Positions 50,201-62,038 of a stretch of DNA of 64,000 nucleotides are shown here, piece by piece. Source of the stretch: Steinernema hermaphroditum (lineage: Eukaryota > Nematoda > Chromadorea > Rhabditida > Steinernematidae); the NCBI GenBank assembly GCA_030435675.1, contig CM059624.1, forward strand, positions 11,060,769 through 11,124,768, read 5' to 3'. Under the pieces are notes generated by a model. The model saw only the letters and a program-made list of their open reading frames with translations. It was not told the origin of the DNA and did no database searches. How positions within the stretch are numbered: the stretch's first letter is position 1; the number at the start of each line of letters is the position of its first letter. The position numbers and the translations under genes are program-made.

Positions 50201-51229
50201 CCCGCCGCATCTGCTCGTCAAAGCTGCACACGCCCTAAAATCAAATTTACACTCGAGAGCACTAGACGACTCTCGCGGCGAACGTCAAAAAACAGAGACG
50301 ACGTTCGAGGACTCCGAAGAAGGACCCGCCAAGGCACATCCCGTGCATATTCCCACGTTTTGTCCTTTCCACCCACCCTCGGCATATTTCCGTCGACAAC
50401 TGTTTGTGCGGAACAGTGAGCCGTTGAGCACTCACAACGTCATTGGAATCGACCAGTTATGCTACAGGGGAAAGCGGAGGTGTTAACACCGGAAAGTTGG
50501 GGGACGAATAAGCTCCGGAGCAGCCATAAACATGTCCAGTTCGCTTTGTCAATCATCTTGTTTTGCTAATTGCCGAAAAGTGACGCACCCATGACGCAAT
50601 CCACAAAAAATGTTGTGGTCTGTTGGGTTTTTTCGATGTTTTCTTGTAAATAAGGCCTGTGGTGAAATTTCAAAGTAAAAAACATGAAATACAGCTTTCG
50701 ATTGTACACGAGCTGGTTTGGAAAGTCAAAGTGAGGTCAAAAATTTTGCATCTTACCATATTCCAGTCGAGGACTACTAGAAAACCTATCTAGCTCCGCC
50801 TGTAGAACGTTATGAATATTATGCTTTTTCCTAGGGTACTGGAAGCCTTCCGGAGATCTTTGCTTAGTTTGGATGACATCAAGCATGGCTTCCGGGACTT
50901 GCATCACTTCACATGTGGGCTTTTCTCAACGTACGTCATGGATTCCGAGCATACCATCATGCACTTTGTGCTGATTTCTAGAAGTCGACCCTGGTGCAAT
51001 GCACCCTGGCTCACGTCCTCACCGAAGACAGTTGAATCTAACCATAATCTCACTAATTAGAAGATAGAACTCATGCTAGTGTGTGTTTGGGTCTACTCTT
51101 TAGGAGCTGTCTTCTAGTGGAACTGTCTGTGCTCTATTCAAAGTTGTCCCAAACCTTCGTAATGCCCTGTTGTGGAAGTACATATGGAACTACCGCGCGA
51201 ATTCACTAAATAAAAAATCAACATTATCG

Positions 51230-52894
51230 TTATTTATGAACAGTTTTCTGAGTCGAGGGCTGGGCAAGCGTCAGCTTCTTCTTATGTGGCAATGCTCGTT
51301 GACTATAAGACGCCTTTCGGTCTTTCTTCTCCCCAGGCGGTTTCGGCGATTTCAAACCCTTGTCTCCATGTTTACCAGTGGACACGTTATGCGCGTGTTT
51401 CGCCTTCTTGTGTTTGATGTCTGCCTTCTTGTCTGCTGGTCGCACTCTCACCGACATCGACGTCTTCGGAGCTTTCGGCTTCTCTTTCGGTGCCTTTGGC
51501 GGCGATCGCATCGAAATCGCAGATGTCTTATTTCCCTTCTTTTTCAGCTGCGAAAGTGGCGCGATCAAAGAATTCGCCTTTGCCATATTCGAAGAAGGCA
51601 ACGGTGTTTTCACTGCTGAAAACTTATGAAGTTAAGATTTGCGATTTACACAACTGATTATATACCCGACTCTGTTTTGATTTCAGAACTCTTCTCCCGT
51701 TTAACTAGGTCATGCCAGGTCGCCTCTTTCTCAGGGGCGTTTGTCGGCAACTCCCAGGAAAGGAAATATCTCAGCCAGTGCCGGACTATCTCGGCAAACG
51801 TAATGTAAGGGCCAGAAGGTCCGCGATTCGCGAGGACCTTCGTCATCGACGTTTCCAGCATCGCCATCTTCGACTTTGTCCGTTTGATGTAGTTTACGTT
51901 CTTCGTCAGTCGCTCACATTGCTTCCCCAACTCCTAAAATAAAGAGTTTAGCTCAGATCTTCAAGATAAAAGACACCTTTTCGCGGCATTCGGACAGATA
52001 CATCATTTTCTGTCTCCATTGGAGCGATCGCAGAGCGCACTTCTCCTCAACTTCTTTCAGTCGACATTTTAGTTTCTGCAAAAACGTTTCCCAGATGAAC
52101 CATCACAAAACAAGAAACTCTCACATCAAGCTTCGCCTTCACTTCCCCATGCTTCCTCTTCACCTCCGGAATATCACAGTTTTCCTTCTTCATTATCGAT
52201 AAATCGCTGCAATTGGGCCAAAAATATAGAACACGACTACTCATAAATACGTACAACTTGATCTGATTCACACGTTCGCGGACGAATGAAGCGGATGGCA
52301 AAAGAGTTTTCACTGGCGACGCTTCCTTCTTGGCCGGTGACGCTGCCTTCTTGGCCAGCGACGTTTCCTTCTTGGCCGGCAACGCGTCCTTCCTGGCCGG
52401 CAACGTTTCCTTCTTGGCCGGCGACGCATCTTTCTTCGGTTGGGGCGACTGTACCGAGGTCGACACCCTTTTCTTGGATATTTTAACCAACGGAGGCGAA
52501 CTCGGGAGTTCCAGCACAGAGCTTGAAGCCGGCTCCTTCGCCGGGCTGTTGATCGAATTGAGTTCTGAACGGAGAAAGATGCTTTCTGCATTAAATGACC
52601 CGTTACCCTTCTTTTCAGGAAGTTCAATCGACACAGACGGTGTGATATCATCTTTTTTCTGGTTCTTCTGTGGCTGCTTAGGACCTGCAACAAAAACCAG
52701 GAATAATAAAAACAACGCGCACAAATGAACTCACGCCGCTTTGGATTTTCCCTCATGTCGTCGAACTGTTCGTCAAGCTTCCTCATCTGGTTCCGCATCT
52801 CCTGAATCTTCGTCTCCACCGTCTTCCGCACGCGTTTCGGAGGCGTCGGCGACGCGCCCGATTTCTGTTTCCCTATCTGTTCCGCCGATCCCAT
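51230..52894 (-). CDS. lysine-rich protein with heptad repeats and coiled coil
   Basis: Exons 52894-52735, 52684-52607, 52564-52255, 52206-52125, 52075-51977, 51933-51666 and 51615-51230; phases agree; 460 residues. The N terminus (20-55) is a charged helix (VETKIQEMRNQMRKLDEQF). Six tandem seven-residue units of the type KKEASPA follow (see 52311-52436). After these come two coiled-coil helices (VKRKHGEVKAKL, then LKEVEEKCALRSLQWRQKM and ERLTKNVNYIKRTKSKM), a compact segment (YITFAEIVRHWLRYFLSWEL), and a basic Pro/Lys-rich tail of about 120 residues. The composition recalls linker-histone-like or chromosome/microtubule-associated proteins, but no family is recognised. A 42 bp in-frame intron (52565-52606) is inferred from splice signals. 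ATG follows the acceptor-like CTGCAG by two bases. Confidence 0.72.
52311..52436 (-). repeat. six 21 bp coding tandem repeats
   Basis: Six consecutive 21 bp units encode heptads of the form K/R-K-x-x-x-P/L-A/V. The copies differ by a few substitutions but not in length. Repeat number is likely to vary between individuals. Confidence 0.85.
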
Positions 52895-53040
52895 GGCTGC
52901 AGATTCTCTGCTCGACCGCTCCCCACTCGCAGATGAATCGAATTAGGAGCATGGTCTGCAGAAGTCGTCTGGATTGTGTTAGCTGTCTAGACAGAGAGCA
53001 TCTCTGTCTGTCTCGGTGCAGTGGTTCACTTGAGGCATGA
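52895..53040 (-). promoter_or_regulatory. upstream region of the coiled-coil gene
   Basis: It contains GTCGTCTGGATT and AGCTGTCTAG..AGACAG-like words (52965-53010) that also occur in the first 160 bp of the window, upstream of the STAR gene. Confidence 0.3.
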
Positions 53041-54878
53041 GAGAGGAGATGACTGTTGGAAAAGTGTGCAAGTTGTTCGTGGCAGGACCACCGAATATCG
53101 TAGTTTTACATCATTTTAAACGAATTTTAAGTGATTTCATTTTCCCAGTCTCTGCTTCTGACGTTCCCACACTTTTGTGGCTTGTTTATGAAGTCTCTCC
53201 TAATCTCCATTCGTCATTCTCCACATCATCGTAGATTCCTCTTTTCACACATTAATTGTAGCTTGTTTACGACAATAATTCACACCAGGACCAGCGACTA
53301 ATGATGACATCTTACCGCATCACCATCGATTTTCCACTTACGCACTCAACTCGCTTAAATGACATGCCATTTTCTAACACCCAAATACCGCAGAAACCAA
53401 CGTATCATAACGACACTGCCACTTGTAGCACGTTCTCGCTTTGTGCTTTTTCAGATTTCGATCTTTCGACTGGCATAGCTCCAAGAATGTTCATTATTGT
53501 TCGCTCCCTCCCTCCCATTATGCAAATGCCGTTCGGCATCAGGCTGGGTGTCAATTTCCCTTCCCTTTTTATGAGTTTTTTTTTAGCCACGACATCAACA
53601 GAGCTTAGGGTTATTTTAGGGTACATATGGCCAAATCTTCTTTCAGAGCTTTTGGCATATCTATCGTCATTTGTCCCCGCTTTCGAAGGCGGCGTCTTAT
53701 AATACGGTTAGCTTTATAATTTGATTAGAATGTCGACGTCTGGATCTCCAGATCACAATTAGATTAATCCGCTGTTCTTCCACGATCCTTTAAGGCCAAA
53801 TCTTTTAACTTCACTCGTATTCATGCTTCCAACGAATGCACCATATGAATGTTTTTAGATGCGAATTTCTACCCCTTACATGCACTTCATAGTGTCCTCC
53901 TTTCTCGTTAGTAAATGGCCCTTTCCATTTATCACAATGGGTCACTATGGCCTAGAGTACCTCAATCTAGGTTTAATTCAACGTGTCATTTCAGTTATGC
54001 ACTTCTGAAAACACGTGCTAATGATCGGCATTTGAAGCGTTTAATCCCATTTGGGTGTTCTTTGGTATATGGGTGTCTTCTATAATTCGTAATTTTTAAT
54101 GTAAGCTGCAAAAATCTTTTACTCTGGACTCAAGATCCAGTGGAACGTAGAGGACTAATAGTCCGAATTTTGCGATTGATTCTATTTCACTCATTCGAAT
54201 CATAGGATAGTGGAGGGGCTGCGGCTTCGTCGTACTTGTGACGGCGCGAACGAAAGTGCAAAAGTCCGTAGATTTGATACGATCTTTGGATAAACAAACT
54301 CCGTAGTCGGCCTCGTCCCTCTGTGTTTCGTAACAAGAAGATTCAATATTGCTTTTCTTTTGTCAAAACAAGGCAATTTCTGGGATTTATGGTTGCGCTG
54401 TCGTGGCATTCTCGTTCGGTTCAACATATTATTGAATTATACACCTTAAGCCAAAAGCTCATCCAAAACAACAGCTCTATTTGAGACCAGAAGAACCGGT
54501 AGTTGGTCGCTTTTTGGCGTTCTTTTTTAGTTTCTAGGCAGCATTTCACAAGATTCAGTTTCTGTCCCATTTTGGCAGCCACTCCAGAAGTCAAAAACTT
54601 TGTTTTGCACTTACAGTCGATAAGATAACATTAGGAATTTGAGGAATCGAACTTCATCTGAGGTGCCACATTTTTGTTTTCAATCCAGTCGCGCTATCGT
54701 ATAATCGAATTTTCAATCCTTCGCCTCGCCCATTGCCGAAAACAAAGGCGAAACTCTCTGCCGTGATGTCACCACTCGCGCCACGCGCAAGAGAACTCCA
54801 TCGATCGGCGGCGCTCACATGTTATTTGGAGTCGACCGCCGCTTTCCTCGCAATGACTATTCCAAACTCACAAAGCAG
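53041..54878. other. intergenic region with a possible F-box gene relic
   Basis: No intact gene. Around 53449-53506 (+) the frame reads STGIAPRMFIIV, close to ATGVAPRNFLI in the downstream F-box gene (end of its sixth exon), also after an AG. This may be a decayed duplicate exon. The rest shows nothing. Confidence 0.3.
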
Positions 54879-56579
54879 ATGGCTACTCCGTCGCTTCTTG
54901 AACTGCCAGACGAGATTCTCGGACGCATCGTCCGTCTGCTCGACCTGCACACCACCATCTTCGGCACACGTCTCACCTGCAGTCGTCTGAGACGTCTCTC
55001 GCTGCGATTCGGCAAGAAAATCGAACTCGATCTGAATTCGGAGTGAGTCTACTCCCCATGTACGTGGAATTACTCTCGATTCAGAGATCAGGACTTCATA
55101 ATCAGGGAGGGCAAGACTCGACCGAATAGGGCCGGATTGACCTACTTCACGGTTGGCGTACAGCTAAAAAACACGAAGAAAACAGATCTCTTTGTAGACC
55201 CGAAGCGTTGACGATGCGCGAGAATTTATCCAAAATCTGCCGAAATTCTTCGAATTTTCCTATGTGACGCTGAAGCTGTCGTCCGTGTCACTTGATCCAG
55301 CATCTCCCCACATAACCACTGAGGATTTGTGTCGACTAGCGAGGAACTATCGCACCTTCTTCCATGTGGAAGCGCTGACAATTCATGGAGGCCTTTCGAC
55401 CATGGTAACTAATTCTTCGAGATGATCACATTTACATTCGTTTCCTTAGGACGACGACCTCTTCGATCAACTAAAGTCGGCGATCACCACCTTCTCGAGG
55501 ATAAAACTGAAGTATTTCGTCCTACTCGCCAACTTCTCGAGTCGCCATTTGCGCTATCTTCTCGACCTGCTCCTCGCCAACGGCATCCACTTATCGGTAA
55601 GCCAGTTCGTAGGGAAAGCTACTTGTTTCCATAGCATTCTCACAACATTACTTCGAATTCCCAGCCTTTCAACACTTACCAGTCAAAACATGTTTTCAGA
55701 GTTTTTTCACTCTCCTCGAAAACAAGGCCGACCTTCGGTATCTCCTCGACTACATCCTCCGGCACAATTCCACGGTCATTTCGAAGGAGTTCGCCCTCTA
55801 CGTCAAGGTTGAAGACATCATCGGGTCGGACGATCTGGAGCGAATGCTTCACGAATTTACCAAAGTATCGCACTTCTTCGGGCAGACGATTCAGAAATGT
55901 TTAATCTTAGGAGGTCGCCACGCACCCGATCCTGCTCAAAAGTGGTTACTTCACTTCGGAGCAACAAACCAACCACGAAAGACTGCTGTCCTACCGTCCA
56001 GGGGAGCAGTTCTATCAAACGGCCGTGAATCGAAACATTGGCTACAAGATCGATGTGACGAAGGCGAAGGAGGCCTTCATCATCATCCCCTCCCAGCAGT
56101 TTCCTTGCCTCTCCGTTCAGCTTTCAGCGATCAACGACGCTACTGGGGTCGCACCCCGGAACTTCCTCATAGTACGACCACACCAACGACACTTTAAAGA
56201 GATCCACTTGTAGATCACCGCCCAGAAGGACATAATCGTTAAGATCAGCTTTGAACCTCTCGACGTCGACTTTCGAACGAAAACATACCGTATCCCGAAA
56301 TGCGAACACGTACAGATCTATTTCGATATGGTCTCTAGAAGTGGCTACATCGACTATGAACTGTTTCCCGATTTTATGAAAACACAGAGAATGGTAGAGA
56401 CTGTCTTGATCTCAGAACTGCAACAAGCTCTTCAGGTCATAACCTACTCGGAATGTGGAACTGATCCTAACAGTTTGTTCCCTGTCCAAGAAAAATGGCT
56501 CGAGTTCGATGGCCGGGAAGATCCTCGGCTGGTTAATGAGCTGGAAGAAGAACTCCCATTCACTTTGGCGATTACGTAG
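54879..56579 (+). CDS. F-box protein, nematode type, longer
   Basis: Exons 54879-55042, 55085-55157, 55198-55404, 55450-55596, 55700-55864, 55911-56171 and 56214-56579; introns 40-103 bp; 460 residues. Residues 5-45 are a clear F-box (LLELPDEILGRIVRLLDL followed by TRLTCSRLRRL). The remainder is a leucine/phenylalanine-rich region without a domain I can name with confidence; its layout resembles nematode F-box proteins carrying FTH/DUF38-like halves. Exons 4 and 5 encode similar segments (LRYLLDLLL and LRYLLDYIL), suggesting an internal duplication. The third exon's donor is uncertain (GTACAG chosen over GTTGGC). It would recruit a substrate to an SCF ubiquitin ligase. An in-frame ATG at 54819 would add 20 residues, but an acceptor-like AG directly precedes the chosen ATG. 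Confidence 0.75.
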
Positions 56580-59500
56580 ATTTACGGAATCATTATTTGG
56601 TGCTATTACAGGTCGACAGGCTTTTCGTTTTAGGGTTTCCATACCGTACTGCATGTATAGAGAAGAATAAATACCACTTACTTTGTGCAATCGATTCATA
56701 AAACGCCCAGTTGTCGAGTCGAAAAACCAGGCTTTCTGACTTTTGAAATTCTATTGAAAATTGAAAAAAACAATTGAAAGAAAAACCAAAATAGAAAGCC
56801 AACTTCTACTACGCCGACTTTAGCTGGTTTGAAAGACCGACACTTTTACTTCTTTTCCAGTTGGAAGAAGGTACTTGGACGTGTCGACGAAACTGTGTCA
56901 GCACTACATCATGAACGCTCTTTTTACGCTGTAAGGAAAGTTGCGTTTTTGAGCATAAAAAACTGGTTCTAAGCTGTGCTACCAGTCACAGCAAAGTACA
57001 GTTTGTATCGCCTTTGTATCAGTACGCAGTCAGTTCTTAACGAGTTTCTAGCGGATCTCATTTATCACCGTTTGATTTTGCTCCCAGTTAAGGCAAGGCT
57101 TCCAAGATCTGGCTAAGATTAAGAATGAGTAGAGGCCGTGATTGGAATTTGAGTGCATCTAAGCTCAATCAAACTTCACAATTTAAAACCCAACCCTAAA
57201 CGTTGAGAAATGTGACCTCTTCGTAGGATATTTACAAGTGAAACCTCCGCCAAATCAGAATCGTACAGAAGACTCTAAGACCTTAGTCCCTCTTTCGTTT
57301 TTTACCATGCTTGGCGTTGGGTCTTTCATTCGTCCTTGGACGCGTTCCAGTCACTGTTTGCGATAAAAGAAGACCGCACAATTATTTTTTATTTATGAGT
57401 TTCCAAAACATGCAAAACATGTAAATTTAAGAATTATCTCAACTCGTACAGCACATAGAACTTGACGTCAATTTTGAAGACATAATGTTGCGATATCAAA
57501 CAGAGGCATAAAAAGAACAAGTTCTTCGCCCACAGCCTAAAGTTCGAAGCACAAAAAAACGCGGAAGACGCTCGGGCGGTAAGTACATTGTGATCGGCGA
57601 ATCACGCCAGAGTGACCTCCATGATCTCCTCATCTATCACAAGTTACCTTGGACCGACCGCAACACAGTGTGGTTCCACTGGTCACCGTTCGCAACAAAA
57701 AAGTTCCGTGTTCACAAATCGGGTCGTTGAGATAGTGGAATCGCTGTAAGATGCACTTTGGCATGACCTCCACAAACGCTGCTTCCTCTTTGAGAGCTCA
57801 TGATGGCGCTGTTTGGTACTTCTCATGCTGTAGGATGTGCCTGTATCATAGTGTTAAGTTTGTGGTCGACAAAGAGTGCGGTTCGAAAGCCTTCATTTAT
57901 CTTCTCGTATAAAAGGCTTACGTTTTTACTCACCCCATGCGAGAAGCCTCAGAGAGAACGAGTGGATCGACCGATCGCTGGGGACACGAACGAAAGACCC
58001 AGCTGATGATAAAAAGATAGAGTTTAAGAAGTTCCCGCTGAGTATAGATGAAACCAATGAAAGCCATGTCATCCAACAAAACAAATTAACAGCGAATACA
58101 AAATGTGCACACCGATTTCTCAATTTCTTGCTTTCCCCTTCATTCTCTAAACAGCCACCAGAAAAAAAACTGCCTTCATCGCAACACTGTTCCGATCTCT
58201 GACTTTTGAAATCTGCTGTGAAACGCACACATGTGACTTTCTTTTTCGGTCCCGGTCGAAAATCAGAAGCACGAAGGAGATCAGTCAACTCTCTCATTCT
58301 CCAATTCTATGACGGAAACGTTCCGCCACATTAGGACGATTTATGCGACAACATCTTGGTACACGCTCGCTTGAAAAACAGCTGAACCAAGAATCAAACC
58401 GCATTTGGAAGGTTTTGCTGTAATGCCACAAACTACACGTCTCATCAATAGCGAACTCAAAACGCAAAAATCATACCGGTTCAAGTGTCGCGTGTGGCAT
58501 GTGGAACAAGAAGGAAACTTGAAATAGGGAATCACGTTTTCGATCCACACTTCGCAAGGAAGACTTTTGTGTGAGTGTCTAAAGTGATGCATATTCATCT
58601 GTGTTATGTGTTCTGATCGAAAATGATCCAAGTTGATATAGAGGTACCGCTTTTCAATCTCGAATAGATTTCAGAAGGTGAATTTCTCGCACATATTCCC
58701 AAAGTAGCCGTTGACATTCTAGGGATTTACTAGTCTAAATTAGGGCTACTGATCCTTAAAGTTTGAGCTCCATCGGTGTCTAGCATGTTTGCATGACGTA
58801 GGATCGATTTCTGCGTCTGCGTTAGGTGATTTTTATCACGAGTTGAGATTGACTGGTCTGTGTTGATGGCATTTTTATTACTGTCGTCGGAATAATAAGT
58901 TTACGAGTCAACAAAATCTTCTCAATCAGTTATCCCATTACGTTGATTTCGAATCTGCCAAGCCAGTTCTTTTACTATCGGTGGTGAGGTAAATCCTAAT
59001 CGATTTTGTTTCCCTTTCTGACTCGTTCTCCCATCTAACCGCTACTCCGATACATCTTTCTTAAACGACTTAATAATACGTATACCGTATTGACAATAGA
59101 TTATCGAATGGCTACTTCAATAACCGGCTTAAATACTGTTTATAATACTTTATAATACTAAATACTTTATAACCCTTTTTATAACTCTACCTCTAAGAAA
59201 CTCTTTTAACTCTTTTCTGCAAATGTACAAATGAACTGTAAACAAATAGAACGCTCTGATGATTTCATCGAAAGGCGCTCTGCGAAGTAATTCGCATTAG
59301 TCGCCTCTCAGCCTACCGGTAAAATCAGAAACCAACGGCGCCCGCGATTGTTCGCCCATCGACTCGGAGTTCCGCATCGCTTTTTTGTGTTCTGACAACA
59401 GGCTCCTTGCGTTGGCTGTAGTAGCCGTTACAAGTTTGTGATCGAAAAAGGTCAATCCGGAGTATCAAGTCATGAAGTCACGCTGCCGGCCGATCATCCG

Positions 59501-60252
59501 TCAAGGAGGGGAGGAGGAAAAAGTGCGTCGAGAAGAACAAGTTTCGGCGACCCGCGACGAGTCGTCTCCTATTTAACCGGGTCGCGCCACGAGCTTCTCA
59601 TCATTGTTCTCTCACTCTCGATTCGAAGAGGAATTCCCCTTTCCCTCCTCTAGAACCTCTAGAACCACTCCTCAACGATCTTTTTCAGCTTCCTTTGGAG
59701 GCTAGACCCATTATCTCTCTCGCCCTTGATTCATGCTCCGCTATTTCCATTCGAAATCGACATTTGAGATAAATACCTCCAAAAGAGGAATGGGCCAACG
59801 TGCCTTCGCCAAGATCTCTTCGTGGGATAATCGGCCCGCCTGCGTCATTTCCGCTTCTGGCCACGTAGAGCTCGATTCAATCACGCCATCCATGTCATCC
59901 AGGGCGAAAGTTGATCGATCGTTTCAATCTAATTTCAAATCAAAAAAAGGAAAACAAAACCTAAAACAAGTTTTTCGTTTTTTTGTAATTAAGCGATCAT
60001 CGATGCTGTAGGGCAACCATCTTCAATTGAGCGATGTCTATACGAACCCATAGCTCAAACTACATTACAGATTGAAGTGGCTTCAGTCTTATTTTCTATG
60101 GCAGTACTGTCATCGATCACTTAAAAGAACTTTGTACCAAAAGAGTGTAATTGAAAAACTATTACTCTGTATGGCACGTAGAACAGAAGTATTTCAAGTT
60201 GCCCCATCTAGAAGTACACAGAAGACCTTTTCCTCCCCTAACCCTCCGCTAA
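56580..60252. other. gene-poor stretch
   Basis: Nothing was found that can be assembled into a gene. Exon-like pieces with good splice signals occur at 56864-56934 (+) and ending at 57578 (+). A GC-rich block lies at about 59280-59660. Confidence 0.4.
56666..56671 (+). terminator. poly(A) signal of the F-box gene
   Basis: AATAAA 87 nt after the stop codon. Confidence 0.55.
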
Positions 60253-60570
60253 ATGCCACCACAATACCAAGTGCGGACATATCACGTAGGCCCTATTATT
60301 TGCCGTCCAATTTCGCCGGCGCCCACCACGTCATTACCTATTCCTCGTTTGCGCGTGCGCCATTACCCCAAATCTCCTCCGCCCCCTCCACTTCTTACTT
60401 ATGCACTGGTCACGGTCTCACAATTAGGAACGCCGTCTAGGGGTGCACCGCTGACCCTCCCTCGCTTACCCCTTTCCGGTTTGCCTCCACGGAATGCGAA
60501 GCGAATCCTGGACCGTCTTCGTTATCTCCAGATCTTTGATCGTCGTCATCCTTCCTCCTTTGAGATCTAG
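60253..60570 (+). CDS. proline-rich hypothetical ORF upstream of GTP cyclohydrolase I
   Basis: An uninterrupted frame of 105 codons, with about 18 prolines, a PPPPP run in the middle and a basic C-terminal part (RNAKRILDRLRYLQIFDRR). There is no signal peptide or known domain, and the start has no acceptor upstream. It could be an unspliced upstream exon, a small gene or chance in a C-rich promoter region. Confidence 0.22.
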   Translation: MPPQYQVRTYHVGPIICRPISPAPTTSLPIPRLRVRHYPKSPPPPPLLTYALVTVSQLGTPSRGAPLTLPRLPLSGLPPRNAKRILDRLRYLQIFDRRHPSSFEI

Positions 60571-61004
60571 ACCACAGCGATATCGTTTTTGCAGCTTCAT
60601 ATCAGTTCGTTTCTTTGTCCCGCGCGCGTTCCTTCTCACTCCGCTATCGTCGGCCGTTCGCGTTATGAATCCGAAGATCAAGAAGTTCGCCTTTCCAGTT
60701 TTCAGCCGCTCTAAGGTCAGCTCCACGGGAAAGTGCACTTTTCACGGTGACCTGCCGCTCAGCTGTCTTATTTGTTTCCCCCACCGTCTCTCAAAACCTT
60801 TTGTAGACGTTCCGTTTTCCTTTTTTTTTTGTCTTCATGCCTACTATGGCGGTCGGCTTTCTGCCTTCTCCATAATCCAAACGCAATCAATGTGCATATG
60901 TTACTAAGCTCTGCCAGGGCTGGATTCTCACGCGTAGGGGGCGGGTCGACCAACAACAATATAAGTGGTATCGAATCGCTTTCAGAAGAACGTCTTTCGT
61001 CACC
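60571..61004 (+). promoter_or_regulatory. 5' region of GTP cyclohydrolase I
   Basis: An AATATAAG box is at 60958-60965. A pyrimidine-rich GCTTTCAG ends at 60985, 19 nt before the start codon, fitting a trans-splice acceptor. A short frame MNPKIKKFAFPVFSRSK followed by a weak donor (60665-60715) might be an alternative first exon, but its phase does not fit that acceptor. Confidence 0.35.
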
Positions 61005-61760
61005 ATGAGCAGCAGCAGCAGCAGCGGAATCGAGACCTCGGCCGAGCAGGCGTCGAACGTCGTCGAGACGGTGGTGAAGAAGACCTCGGAGGAGGAGGAG
61101 AACGGCGCTAGCCAACTCGAGGACATGATAACCGCCTACCGCTCCATCATCAAGCACACCGGCGAAGACATCGAGCGCCAAGGCCTTCTGAAGACGCCGA
61201 AGCGTGCCGCCGAGGCGATGCTCTTCTTCACCAAGGGATACGAAGAGAACCTCGACTGTGAGTTACCGAAATCCCCCAGGCGCGATGCTATCGTATCCCT
61301 GCAGGCATCCTGAACGAGGCGGTCTTCGACGAGGACCACGACGAGATGGTGCTCGTGCGCGACATCGAGTTCTTCTCCCTCTGCGAGCACCACCTCGTCC
61401 CCTTCATCGGCAAGGTCCACATCGGCTACCTGCCCAACAAGAAGATCCTCGGCCTCAGCAAGCTCGCCCGCGTTGTCGAGATGTTCGCCCGGCGCCTCCA
61501 GGTTCAGGAACGTCTCACGAAACAGATCGCCATGGCGATCCTTCAGGCCGTACAGCCGGCCGGCGTCGCCGTCGTCATCGAGGCCAGGTAGGCGCCGCCG
61601 CCAACGACCACCCTTGACGGACGACTGTTTTAGTCACATGTGCATGGTGATGCGTGGCGTCCAAAAGATCAACGCGACGACCTCCACCAGCTGCATGCTC
61701 GGCGTTTTCCGCGACGACCCCAAGACCCGCGAGGAGTTCCTCACGCTGATCAAGAAATAG
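61005..61760 (+). CDS. GCH1: GTP cyclohydrolase I
   Basis: Exons 61005-61257, 61305-61587 and 61634-61760; introns 47 and 46 bp; 220 residues, close to the nematode and human enzymes without their longest N-terminal extensions. It converts GTP to dihydroneopterin triphosphate, the first and rate-limiting step of tetrahydrobiopterin synthesis, needed by tyrosine, tryptophan and phenylalanine hydroxylases for dopamine and serotonin. The zinc ligands are C111 and H114 ([10 protein letters not shown]) and C182 ([12 protein letters not shown]), with H113 and H180 as active-site histidines. [18 protein letters not shown] and [13 protein letters not shown] are nearly invariant family blocks, and the protein ends [13 protein letters not shown]. 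The first ~35 residues are a Ser/Glu-rich variable tail. It is the orthologue of C. elegans cat-4. Strong G/C third positions suggest high expression. Confidence 0.97.
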
Positions 61761-61858
61761 ACAGACCGATATATCATCCACTCGATTCCCCAACACCGAC
61801 GGTATACTGTAGATATCACATATCTCGTTGCACTGATTGCTCTTCTCGATGAGTGAGT

Positions 61859-61864
61859 AATAAA
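61859..61864 (+). terminator. poly(A) signal of GTP cyclohydrolase I
   Basis: AATAAA about 100 nt after the stop codon, in the 278 bp gap shared with the convergent UBX gene. Confidence 0.6.
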
Positions 61865-62038
61865 CACAATGCCAAATTCTTGAGTCCCTCATACCCCTGA
61901 TATAAATAGTCAGAATCGCATAGAATTTCCCACGTGGGGCGCACTTTCGCATTCACATGACCTCAAGCTCTCCCTTATATTAGAAAATATACACGCTCAT
62001 AAATAAACAACCCGCTCATATAAATACTATAAATCGTC

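Larger units (their letters stand above)
42853..51229. other. 8.4 kb intergenic region, repeat-rich, no confident gene
   Basis: It lies upstream of Kv paralogue 2 and downstream of the coiled-coil gene. It contains GC-rich blocks (42600-42790, 43000-43330 and 47330-47600), repeat copies at 43590-43910 and 45748-45878, and the inverted-repeat element at 46801-47234. Possible exon fragments near 48130-48694 (minus) and 49684-49741 (minus) have good splice signals but could not be built into a gene. Confidence 0.4.

Noticed and set aside
57926..58297. 123-codon minus-strand ORF
   Set aside because: The first 30 residues look plausible, but the frame has no domain or supporting splice signals and the opposite strand is also open.
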